The position numbers were made by a program, and so were the translations under genes. Shown piece after piece: positions 38,588 through 48,123 of a stretch of DNA of 64,000 nt. Origin of the DNA: Candidatus Synoicihabitans palmerolidicus (GTDB taxonomy: Bacteria > Verrucomicrobiota > Verrucomicrobiia > Opitutales > Opitutaceae); the NCBI GenBank assembly GCA_020809425.1, contig JAGGDC010000001.1:1625001-1689000 (forward strand), in the 5' to 3' direction. Within the stretch, counting starts at the first letter, position 1. Every line of letters starts with the position of its first letter. The notes beneath the pieces are model-generated. The model searched no databases and was not told the DNA's origin. It worked only from the letters and a program-made list of their open reading frames with translations.

Positions 38588-39375
38588 ACGCCAAAATCAC
38601 CTGCTTGGTCGCTCCCGTGGTTTCCGCGACTACGTTTATCGCCTTTTGGTACGGCGTTCGCGGCATGATGCCGGCGGATAAAAAATTCATGCTGCCGCTG
38701 CCGCACGACGTAGCCACTGCCTTGGTGGAGAATCACACCGTGCTACTCCACGCGTCCTTAAATATCGCTCTTGGCGCTTCCATCGGCCTCGCCACCGCCA
38801 CTGTGCTTGCTGTCGGGCTCGCCATCCTCATGTCCACCAGCGGGTTCATTCGCACGAGCCTCTATCCTCATCTCATGATGCTGCAGATGATGCCCGTCAT
38901 CGCCCTCGCTCCCATACTCGTCATTTGGGTGGGTCCGGGCCTTCCCTCCGTTTCAATCATCACGTTTTTGATCTGCTTCTTCCCTCTCGTCGTAAACACC
39001 ACGCAGGGTCTCCTCTCCACCGATCAAAAATTGGTCGAAATGTTCGATCTCTACCGTGCAAGCCGTTGGCAACAAATTCGCCGACTCCGTATCCCCGCCG
39101 CCATGCCCTATTTTTTCACGGGTTTGCGCATTTCCGGTATCCTAGCGTCCATCGGCGCCATCGTCGGCGACTTCTCCGCCGGTAGTTCAGCCAACGACGG
39201 CGCCGGTCTTGGGTTTCTCATCATCATTTACGGTGCCCAGTTTAAGATGGCCGAACTCTTCGCAACGGTCATCTCCGGCTGCCTGGTCGGTTTTTCATTT
39301 GTGCTCGTTGTGCACCGCATGTCTTGGTTCTTTCTCCACCAATGGCACGACTCTTACGAACGCTCGGATCGCTGA
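38584..39375 (+). CDS. ABC transporter permease, NitT/TauT type (set 1)
   Basis: 263 aa inner-membrane protein with about six helices and the BPD_transp_1 EAA-like loop (RASRWQQIRRLRIPAAMPYFFTGLRISG). MLPLPHDVATAL at residues 37-48 is the usual cytoplasmic lead-in. Works with the preceding ATPase and the following lipoprotein. Its end overlaps the binding-protein start by 34 bp. Intact. Confidence 0.9.
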   Translation: MNAKITCLVAPVVSATTFIAFWYGVRGMMPADKKFMLPLPHDVATALVENHTVLLHASLNIALGASIGLATATVLAVGLAILMSTSGFIRTSLYPHLMMLQMMPVIALAPILVIWVGPGLPSVSIITFLICFFPLVVNTTQGLLSTDQKLVEMFDLYRASRWQQIRRLRIPAAMPYFFTGLRISGILASIGAIVGDFSAGSSANDGAGLGFLIIIYGAQFKMAELFATVISGCLVGFSFVLVVHRMSWFFLHQWHDSYERSDR

Positions 39376-40352
39376 TCCTCACCACAGGCCTGCTCCTTTC
39401 GGCCGGCTGCCAACGTGAGCCCTCGTCCACTCTCTCGCCCCACGCAACGACCGATTCCCCAGTCGGGTTAACGCAAGTCTCCCTGCAATTAGATTGGTTT
39501 CCCGAACCCGCCCACGGCGGTTTCTTCCAAGCCGCTGAACGCGGATTCTACGCCGAAGTAGGCCTCGATGTGCAGCTCATTCCCGGTGGCCCCGGCGGCC
39601 GCCCCACTCAAAAAGTCGCCGCCGGTCAGGTTCCCTTCTCCATGGGTCGCAGCGACGACGTGATGCTTGCCGTGCAACAAGGCCTCCCGGTGCTTATTGT
39701 CGCCGCCTTGATGCAGCACGACCCTCAAGCACTCCTTCTCCACGCCGACAACCCGATCTCCACGTTCGCCGATCTTGATGGTCACGCTCTCATGGCCTCC
39801 CCCGGCTCCGCGTGGATCCCCTATCTGCAGAAACGCCATGGCATCAATATCGACCTCATGCCCATGAGTTTCGGTCTCGCCCGCTTCATCGCCGACCCGA
39901 CCCTCATTCAGGCCTGTTTCATCACCGACGAACCGTTTCGTCTTCAACAACGAGGGATCACCGTCAAAACCCTTTTGCTGGCGGATTCCGGCTATGACCC
40001 CTACCGCGTCATCATAGCTCACCGCCCTTACGCCGAGGCCCACCCAACCATCACCCGCGCCTTTGTCGCCGCCACCCTTCGTGGATGGGACGACTATCTC
40101 CACGGCGACCCCACCCCCGCGCACACACGCATCGCTCTCGAAAACGAGCACATGAGCCCCGCCCAACTGGACTACTCGCGCACCGAGATGCTGCGTCAAC
40201 ACTTCGTCACGGGCGATCCCTCTCTCCACGAATCCATTAGCCATCTCGACCCCGCTCGATTGCGGTCGCATGCTACGCTGCTCCACGAACTCGGTGTGCT
40301 GTCTCATCCTCTGCGTCTCGAGGATTACGCCACCACCGACTACCTTCCCTAA
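39342..40352 (+). CDS. NMT1/THI5-like substrate-binding lipoprotein (set 1)
   Basis: 336 aa. A signal peptide with lipobox LLLSAGC places it on the periplasmic face of the membrane. The mature protein has LQLDWFPEPAHGGFFQAAERGFY and IPGGPGGRPTQKVAAGQVPF, the hallmark pyrimidine-precursor-binding fold (ThiY, RibY and relatives), with GRSDDVMLAV, HADNPISTFADLDG, TLIQACFITDEPF and a C-terminal TTDYLP shared with set 2. ATG 39342 lies inside the end of the permease gene. Intact. The substrate is inferred to be a small heterocycle. Confidence 0.88.
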   Translation: MARLLRTLGSLILTTGLLLSAGCQREPSSTLSPHATTDSPVGLTQVSLQLDWFPEPAHGGFFQAAERGFYAEVGLDVQLIPGGPGGRPTQKVAAGQVPFSMGRSDDVMLAVQQGLPVLIVAALMQHDPQALLLHADNPISTFADLDGHALMASPGSAWIPYLQKRHGINIDLMPMSFGLARFIADPTLIQACFITDEPFRLQQRGITVKTLLLADSGYDPYRVIIAHRPYAEAHPTITRAFVAATLRGWDDYLHGDPTPAHTRIALENEHMSPAQLDYSRTEMLRQHFVTGDPSLHESISHLDPARLRSHATLLHELGVLSHPLRLEDYATTDYLP

Positions 40353-40563
40353 CCCTCCTCGGTGCCAGGGCAACGGATCTCACCGCAGTCAGTCGGACCT
40401 CGGGCGGCAATCACTACCAGCTAGATGCCGTGGCGGTTTTACAACCGACATGCTCTTGCATACCCTGCCACCAGAAATCGCTCGCCCCGCTCCATCGCAT
40501 TTGTTAGAAATAGGCCTTTTACGTCCTTCGCCAACCGGGTCTTTGATCCGTCATCAGTCCTAC

Positions 40564-43110
40564 ATGTTAACAACCCTTCGCCATCATCTTAACCGTGCGC
40601 TGCTTTCGTGCGTGCTGATCTCGTCTGCCTCGCTTTCGGGCCAAACGATCACGGACTTGGATGAACCGGTGACGGAGCTCGACCGCTTTATTGCGACCGA
40701 ATCCGCCTTGGCCGATTCAGGTGACCTGCTCCCGACTTCGTGACCGACGCCTTCCGTTTTTGGCGAACAGTCCGTCCTCGATACTCCTCGTGCGGTCACG
40801 ATCCTCACTCCCGAGCTACTGGCTCGTTTTGACATTCAAGACTTCGGTGACCTCGGCAAAATTGGCGCCGGCACCCAGCAAATCAATTTTTACGGCGTCC
40901 CGGGCACCCACAGTCCTCCGCGGCGCCGAAGGCGGCGTCTCCTTCAACGGCATGCAACGCGCCTGCCAACGCAACCAAATGCCTCTCTCATTTGGGTCTC
41001 TCGAAGCCATGGACTTGGTCAAAGGCCCCGCTCCTGCCCACTTCGGAGCTGCTCAAGCGGGTGGCTACACCAACCTCATCCCCAAGTCCCCCTACTTTGA
41101 TCGCCGTCGCTCCAGTATTTCCATCGAGCTCGGTACCAGTGAACACTCCCGCGCCCAACTCGACACGGGCGCTCCGTTCCTCCTCGGCGACCGGCCCGCC
41201 GCTTACCGCCTGTCCCTCACCGCTCAATATTCCGCAGCCCCCTACGACCGAATTCGCAACGACTTCGCATCCCTGTACGGCTCGATCAAGGTCCAGCTCT
41301 CCGAGCACACCACTCTATTCACGGGCGCTGAACTCTTCCGCTTCAAATCCAACGAAAACGCGGGTTGGAACCGTCCCATTCAACCACTCATTGATGACAA
41401 CCGCTACGTGATCGGCGAAGCCATCAACATTGCCTCCACCGCCTGGAATGGTCTGACCAACCGCGATGCTCTTTACCGTAACCCAGCGCTAGTGGTAGAC
41501 GCCGCCGTCGTGGACTCCGGCGTCGCCTCCGGGTTCATCACCGCGGCCCAACGCGACACACTTCTCAATCTCGCGACGCCCGACGATCGCGCCACGGCCT
41601 ACGCCGCGTTCAGCCCAGCCGAGCTCGCCACCATAGAACAAACGTCCTCAGGCTATCAATACACGCCCGACTACTTCACCGCCGGCGGCCGCGTTTTCAC
41701 CACGCCCATCGCCGCCCACACGGTGCTCGCTGACGACACCGATTTCGCCGATTCGGACAACCTGCTCTATTTCGCCGAACTCGTGCAACAGCACGACTCC
41801 GGCGCCGTCCTGACCAGTCAGTTCCTGCTCGACTACATTCACACCAACAAGCGCTCCAATTATGGCTATGCTGTCAGCACCGATCAACTCGTGCTCGAGG
41901 CCACCTACCGTCAACGCTTCGACTTCCTCGCCACCACGCTCACTTCCGGCGCCTCCGCCCGCCGCACCGATGCCACCGTACTGCAGGATTTCTTTGACGA
42001 GCCCTTCAGCCGTCGTGACATCACCCGCCCGACGATCTCAGCCAACTCCATCATCCCGGTCGGCTCACAAACCGATCCCAACGGGGTCAACTTTTGGTCA
42101 CCCACTTCGCAAGGCGGTGCCAACGCTCACTCCACGCTCTGGCAACTCAGCGCGTTCGCGTTCGCCGAATCCCGTCCGCTTGAACGCCTCACCACCTTCA
42201 CCTCGTCCTCGCCACTCACGCCCCCTACGACACCGCCTACCCCGATGGCGTCGACCGCATTCCCCTCGATGATCCCGTCCGCAATCCTGTATCCGATGAG
42301 CAAAACTTCACCAGCGCCAGCTTCAGTTCGGTCTTCACGCTCACCGACCAAATGCGCCTCTACGCCACGCTCCAACGCGGCACGTCTCTCGAGACGATCG
42401 ACGGAGGGGCTATCGTCGGCAAGGGTAATTTCGCCGACAATGAACTCGACGAAATCGGGCTGAAAGCATCCCTCCTCAACGATAGCCTCTTCGCGTCCTT
42501 CGCCGCTTACCGTTGGGAGCAATCCGCGTTCAGCGTGCGGGAAAACGATGCCTAGGAACTTTCGGGCCAAGGGCTCGAATTCGAACTCACCTACGCACCG
42601 TCCGACCGACTCGCCATCATCGCCTACGTTGGTCGCCAAGTCGTGCGACTGCACTCGCCACTGGGGTTCCGCTCCATCCCGCTGGCCGAAGAACAATGGG
42701 CGCTGTACGGCGGACAACTCACCAACAACTTATCCGGCGTCCCCGCCTCCTCCGGCTACGGTCCCTACTCCGCGCCTGCCTCGAATCCGAATTTTGAATA
42801 CACCGGCTCTCCCCAAACCCAGGCCAAGTTGCACACCTACTTCGCCCTCCCGGCCGATTTCGGATTCACCATCGGTCTGCGCTGGAGCAATGCCTACTGG
42901 CACAACTTCGACCACACTCTGCGGCTTCCATCGTCACTCAACGTCGATGCCTCCATTTCCTGGCGCCGCGACGACTGGGATGTCGCCCTGCACGGATCCA
43001 ACCTCACCGACGCTGACATCTACACCGGCGCCGAGCCCGTTTTCGCCGCCAATACTCTGCTCACCAAGGCCCCCGGCCCGGAAGCCAAACTGGTCCTCAC
43101 TCGCCGTTTC
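40564..43110 (+). pseudogene. TonB-dependent receptor 2, several lesions and lost stop
   Basis: Signal peptide near MLTTLRHHLNRALLS, then FIATESALADSGDLLPTS, where an Arg codon has become TGA (40741). The plug follows (SVLDTPRAVTILTPELL), with a frame change near 40910, then GGVSFNGMQRA, SLEAMDLVKGPAPAHFGAAQ and YTNLIPKSPYF. Beta strands include FDEPFSRRDITRPTI. There is another indel near 42190 and a TAG at 42553. The barrel ends AKLVLTRRF with TTG (43111) in place of a stop, so the frame runs on into the next gene. Family length about 850 aa. Dead, but the gene is almost complete in outline. Confidence 0.8.
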
Positions 43111-43215
43111 TTGCCGCCGCGCCCACTTACCTCCCGAAACATGTGGTCCAACAACCCGCGCGCCCTCCCATCCCGGGATTTTCCACTCGTTCAACATCGT
43201 GTAACTGCTTTACCC

Positions 43216-44226
43216 ATGCTCCGCGTCATCTCCGCCCTTCTTGTCGCCACCATCTTCGCCGGCTGCAGCAAAACCAGTGGCCCTTCCTCCGATTCGACGG
43301 AACCCGCTTCGACTGGCTCCCGCACGCCCATCACCGTACAACTCGACTGGGTCGCCGAACCTGAACACGGTGGCTTCTACCAAGCTCAAGCCCGGGGCTT
43401 CTTCACCGACGCGGGCCTCGGCGTCACCCTCATCCAAGGAGGGCCCAACGCTTTTCCCATGCAGAAAGTCGCCACCAACCAAGCTCAATTCGCCCAAGCC
43501 GACAGCACCAACACGATTCTGGCCATCAATCAGGGCCTGCCCATTACCCAGGTCGCGGCCGTTTTCCAACAAAACCCCTCCGTGCTGATGCTCCACGCCG
43601 ACAACCCTATTTCGTCGTTCGAGGAGCTGGACGGGAAAACGATCATGGCTCGTCCCGAATGGGCCTTCCTTCCGTATTTGCGACAGAAATACGGCATCAG
43701 TTTTGAACTTATCCCGTTTAATTTTTCCGTCGCCAATTTTATCGCCGACACCGATTTCATCCAACAGGGCTTCTACATTGCCGAGCCGTTCTTCATCGAA
43801 CAAGGCGGCGGCCAAAAACCCCAATTCCTCTACGCTTGGGACGCTGGCTTCGACTCCTACGTGGTCCTCGTGGCCAACCGCACATGAGCCACCGAAAACC
43901 CAGCGGCCACCCGCTCCTTTCTCGCCGCCTACATCGCGGGCTGGAAAGACTACCTTATGGGCGATCCGACTCCCGCTCACGCCCTAATGAAACAAATCAA
44001 CGACAACGTGTCCGACGAGTTTCTCACCTACTCACGCCAAATGATCATCGACGAAAAGCTGATCACCGGACAAGGCCCCGACGGGGGGCCCGCGCTTATC
44101 GGACAACTCGAGGGCTTTCGTTTCGCCACTCAAATCCGCCAACTCGAATTGCTCGAAATCCTCCAACCTGCGGGCAAACTTTCCCCCGCCGATGTGATGA
44201 CGACCGACTACCTGCCCAAGCACTGA
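43216..44226 (+). pseudogene. NMT1/THI5-like substrate-binding lipoprotein (set 2), internal TGA
   Basis: Starts MLRVISALLVATIFAGCSKT (lipobox FAGC). TVQLDWVAEPEHGGFYQAQA, IQGGPNAFPMQKVATNQA, HADNPISSFEELDGK and FIQQGFYIAEPFFIEQGG parallel the set 1 protein. TGA at 43885-43887 interrupts VANRT-ATENPAATRSFLAA, probably a Trp codon. The remainder is in the same frame to VMTTDYLPKH. One lesion only, so the loss looks recent. It directly follows TonB receptor 2. Confidence 0.85.
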
Positions 44227-44257
44227 GCGAGAGGATCGGTCCATCGCCCCGTGCCCC

Positions 44258-45234
44258 ATGCTTCGCCCCCCTAGCCTCGTGAAACCCCTGTCCCTCGTCT
44301 TCTTTCTGGTTGCCTTGGCCGCCCCGCTTTCTGCCGCCAAACTCCGTGCGCTCATTATTGATGGACAAAACAACCACGACGTCTGGCCAAAATCGACCAT
44401 GATGATGATGACCTACCTCGAGCAGACAGGCCGTTTCGACGTCTACATCCAACGCACCGCCTTCACGTGGAACAGCGCCAAATGGCTAAGTACGTACCCT
44501 CTGGATTCTCAGCCCGAAACCAAGGAGTGGAAGATGGCTCAGACCGACCCCCACTTCGCCCCCGAATTCTCCGCCTACGACGTGGTGGTCTCCAACTTCG
44601 GGTGGCAAACCGCCCCCTGGCCCCGAGCCACCCGTACTGCCTTCGAAACTTACATGAAAAATGGAGGCGGCTTCGTGGTCGTACACGCCGCCAACAACCC
44701 CTTTCCGGCATGGCCGGCTTACAACCGAATCATCGGACTCGGGGCTGGAGCGGTCGCAATCGAGCCTACGGGCCCTACGTCTACCTCGATGACACAGGTC
44801 AACAAATCCGGGACCGTTCGCCCGTTCGCGCCGGCAGCCACGGTCCCCTCCACTAATTCGCTATCACACACCGCGCAGAGCACCCGATCACGGCCGGACT
44901 TCCCCCGGTCTGGATGCACACCATGGATGAGTGCTACGATCGCCTGCGGGGGCCCGCCGAAAACCTCACCATCCTCGCCACCGCCTACTCCTCGCCCACT
45001 CAAAATGGGACCGGCCGTCACGAGCCCATGCTCATGACAATCACCTGCGGTGAAGGGCGTGTGTTTCACTCTACGCTGGGCCACGACGACTACTCCTTCG
45101 AGTGTGTCGGATTCATCACCACCTTCGTTCGCGGCGCCGAATGGGCCGCCACCGGCGAGGTCTCAATCCCGGGCCCGACCGATTTCCCTACCGCGACCGA
45201 AACGCGCACTCATCCCTTTCCTGCGCTTCCGTGA
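44258..45234 (+). pseudogene. ThuA-like domain protein (trehalose-utilisation family), two frameshifts
   Basis: Signal peptide MLRPPSLVKPLSLVFFLVAL and ALIIDGQNNHDVWPKSTMMM, the class-I glutamine-amidotransferase-like fold of ThuA proteins; YDVVVSNFGWQTAPWP, FETYMKNGGGFVVVHAANNPF. Frames change near 44745 (then YGPYVYLDDTGQQIRDRS) and near 44860 (then [20 protein letters not shown] and [17 protein letters not shown]). ThuA-like proteins occur in sugar and nitrogen catabolic operons; the precise reaction is unknown. Confidence 0.7.
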
Positions 45235-45337
45235 CTCGGACCGCGGCTGTCCGGCACATTTGGGTGGTAGAAAAAGCCCGACCTGAGTCGCCCTCGCACT
45301 CTTGGCCTGCCCGGTGCTAGCAGAAGAGACGACAACC

Positions 45338-46088
45338 ATGCCGTCCTCTTCTCCTTCCCTCACTCCACTTTGCGACGCAAATAATGCCACTTTCTGGCCG
45401 TGGCACCGTTGGCCCGAATTTTCGCGCTGGCCCAACCCCCCAGGGTACGGTGGTCATCGTGCCGATGGCCGGCACCGCTGACTGGTCCCTTGGTCATGCC
45501 CTCGACTCCGAGGAACTGGTGCTCATGCATGTGCTGAAAACCGCCATCCAGGCCCAACCACCCGAACCGCAACGCCTCCTGGTCATCCCGCCCTTGCGTT
45601 TCGTATTCGGCCCCGGCCCCGCGACTGCGTTTGCCGTCGACCCGCCCACCATTCACCAACTGCTGGACGAAGCCGTGGAGTCCATCGCGCTGAGCGGATT
45701 TCGACGAATCGTGCTCTACAACGCCAGTCCGTGGAACGAAGAGCTTACCGCCGCGACAGCCCGCGATTTGCGTATCTCTCGCGAATTACAGATGTTCCGT
45801 ATCAGCCTCAGCGGTCTCGGCTTCGACTTTAATCCCGACCGCTGTCCCGATCGTCGTGACCTGCAAACCGTCATCACCGCGCTGACCGGCCGTGCGCCCG
45901 AGCCATCCCTGATTGAGCAACCACTCGATCTCGCTGCCGCCCGGGAACAGGCACCACTCATCGTTTGCCCCATCGCCGAACGACTGGCTCACCTCATCGG
46001 CGAAATCGATCGTTGGCCCGCTCTCCCCCACAACGGTCGTGTCCAGCCCGCCAATCCCGCCGCATTCGCCGTCTTTCCCTCCTCATGA
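45338..46088 (+). pseudogene. Creatininase-family paralogue lacking the metal ligands, C-run frameshift
   Basis: Reads MPSSSPSLTPLCDANNATFW in one frame and, after a run of six C near 45438, continues in another (GTVVIVPMAGTADWSLGHAL, IHQLLDEAVESIALSGFRRI and VLYNASPWNEE). The fold-defining strands match creatininase proteins, but the usual GSxEQHGPHLP and TD metal ligands are replaced (GTADWSLGHALDSEE), and the HGGN loop is NASPWN. It may have been a non-catalytic partner of the next gene, whose start it overlaps (ATGA). Confidence 0.55.
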
Positions 46089-46881
46089 ACGAGTCACCTT
46101 TTCCGCCCTACCGCGATCGCTACCTGCCAGCCATGACGCTGTCGCAAATCGATGCCTTGCCCGATAAAGTCTTGGGCACCCGTTATTAATCTCAACCGGC
46201 GCTATCGAGCAACACGGTCCTCATCTGCCTGTCGCGGTGGATTCCCTGATGGGACAATATTTCCTTTCCCACGTCCTGCCATTACTCCCGCCCGACGCAT
46301 CGTGTTACGTCGCCCCTCCCATCACAATCGGGAAGAGTAACGAACACACCGGATTTCCGGGCACTTTGTTCATCTCCAAGGACACCCTTCGCCTTCAACT
46401 CCTTACCATCACACGCCAAGTGAAAGCCTGGGGTTTGAGTCGATTGCCATTCTAAATACCCACGGCGGCAACACCGATGTGATCGTCTACACTCTCCTCG
46501 AGATCAAAGCCGACCTCGGTTTGCGCACCACCATTCTAAGCGCGGGCGTGGACTATGGTCTGCCCGCCAAAGAACGCTCACTTGGTATGCATGCCAACAC
46601 CGTCGAGACTGCTTGGCTGTAAGTCGTCGCACCCGAATACGTACGGATGGAAGACGCCGTATCCGAATACCCGGCTGACGCTTGCGTCGCCGGACAACTG
46701 CGACCCGCAGGCCGCTCCCGCGACTTTCGCTTGGGTGACCGCCGATGTTTCCCAAAGCGGCATCATGGGCGACGCCCCCGCCGGCACCGCCGCCCGGGGC
46801 GAGGCCTGGTTGGCCGCCAGTTCAAAGGGCTACGCTCAAGCCATTGCGCGGGTCAGTGCACTGGGCCGAAAAGACGTTTAG
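46085..46881 (+). pseudogene. Creatininase-family amidohydrolase, three indels and a TAA
   Basis: MNESPFPPYRDRYLPAMTLSQ, then after a 1-nt loss near 46188 ISTGAIEQHGPHLPVAVDSL (Glu, His and Asp ligands). ITIGKSNEHTGFPGTLFIS follows, and after another indel near 46430 AILNTHGGNTDVIVYTLLEI (the HGGN loop). GMHANTVETAWL is followed by TAA (46620-46622) and then VAPEYVRMEDAVSE. A further shift leads to GIMGDAPAGTAARGEAWLAA. The metal site was complete before decay. The family includes creatininase and enzymes opening or deformylating small cyclic amides and formylaminopyrimidines. Confidence 0.75.
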
Positions 46882-47063
46882 ACGCATATCTATTTTCCTC
46901 ATACAAGTCTTCCGTTCGCTATCGCTAAAAAATATCACGCCCGTTCCACGCTTGGCGTCGTTTCTGCTATTCAGCGTTTTCAAGTGGATCGCCTAAACCT
47001 AAAGGGAGGTATATCGCCTCACTGCACCACGATTCGGAGAATCCTAGTATGCGTAGATCCGTC

Positions 47064-47948
47064 ATGGACTACCCGTTCGCAGGCTATCGAAAGGGCGTTC
47101 ATCAACCCGGTAAATTTCATTTGGCTTCCCTCAATGAGGGAACCCCAACTGAGTACGACCGCGCCCTTCCGCATCGCCATGACTTTTTGAGCTCATATGG
47201 CTGCGCACGGGCTACGGTCGCTTGAATTGCGATTTACGGGAATTTGAAATTCACGCCAATACCTTGCTCATCCTATCGCCCGGTCAGGTACACTCCTGGA
47301 ACTACGGCGATAACCCGGAGGGCATGATCGTCGGTTTTTCTTAGGAATTCCTGGCCGTTAACAACGAGCAACCGGGGCTTCTGGCCAAGCTGCCGTTTTT
47401 ATACCCGGAGGAGATCGATCCCATCCTGCATCTCGATGCCCGCGAAGGCTCACGCTTCGATCAACTTTTTTCATCTCTCAACGACTTGACGCAGGTCTCG
47501 GCGCCCGGTCAGGACGATTGGGTACGGGGGGTTCCTCCTCGTCGTGCTCAGTCACATGCGGTAGCTCTTCAACCTGCGCATCCCCGAAACCTCACCGCCG
47601 CGCGGTGATGGTGAACTGCTGCTGCAGCGATTCCGCCTCGCTCTAGAAGAAAACCTTCCTCGCATCGTCGAAGTCGGTGACTTCGCCGACTTGCTCAAAG
47701 TTTCCCGCACTCACTTCAACAACGTGCTGCGTCGTTTTTCCGGTCGCTCCGCGAGTGAACTCATCCATGAGCGCATCTTGTTGGAAGCCAAACAACGATT
47801 GCTGCATTCCACGCTCACCATCGCCGAAATCGCCTACGATCTTCGCTTCCAGGATCCGTCCTATTTCGGACGCTGCTTCCGCAAATATACCGGAGAGACC
47901 CCGGGCGAATATCGAGAATCAGCCCAATTCGAAGCATTGGTAAGCTGA
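47064..47948 (+). pseudogene. AraC-family regulator with cupin sensor, multiple nonsense codons
   Basis: The cupin-like N-terminal domain is recognisable across frames: GKFHLASLNEGTPTEYDRAL, ELIWLRTGYGRLNCDLREFE and LLILSPGQVHSWNYGDNPEG. TAG at 47342-47344 follows MIVGFS and another TAG lies near 47562. The C-terminal double helix-turn-helix is intact from 47691: VSRTHFNNVLRRFSGRSASE, AKQRLLHSTLTIAEIAYDL and QDPSYFGRCFRKYTGETPGE. It probably controlled TonB receptor 3 downstream. Confidence 0.8.
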
Positions 47949-48032
47949 GAGGAAATGCTCCCGTTATAGGCTCACACCTCAGAGCCAAAGAACAATTTCA
48001 ACACTTCCCGACCAACCAACACTTATCTCCCA

Positions 48033-48087
48033 TGGCACATCCTGCAGGCTTTGTGGCACAGATCGCCAAGTGGCATCCACTGGCACA
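48033..48087. promoter_or_regulatory. Direct repeats TGGCA(C/T) upstream of TonB receptor 3
   Basis: TGGCACA at 48033, 48054 and 48081 and TGGCATC at 48071. The first two are 21 bp apart, two helical turns, the usual layout of AraC-type half-sites. They lie between the dead AraC gene and the receptor start at 48124, so they are likely the old activator site. Confidence 0.5.
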
Positions 48088-48123
48088 TGCGGTGCTCGTA
48101 AGGAGAACGATCTCACCTCACCT

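Noticed and set aside
39489..40373. 294-codon minus-strand frame opposite the set 1 binding lipoprotein
   Set aside because: Antisense shadow of an intact lipoprotein gene.
40353..40563. Riboswitch (TPP, cobalamin or similar) upstream of TonB receptor 2
   Set aside because: I looked for conserved core elements and could not match any class. The 210-bp spacer holds no structure I can support.
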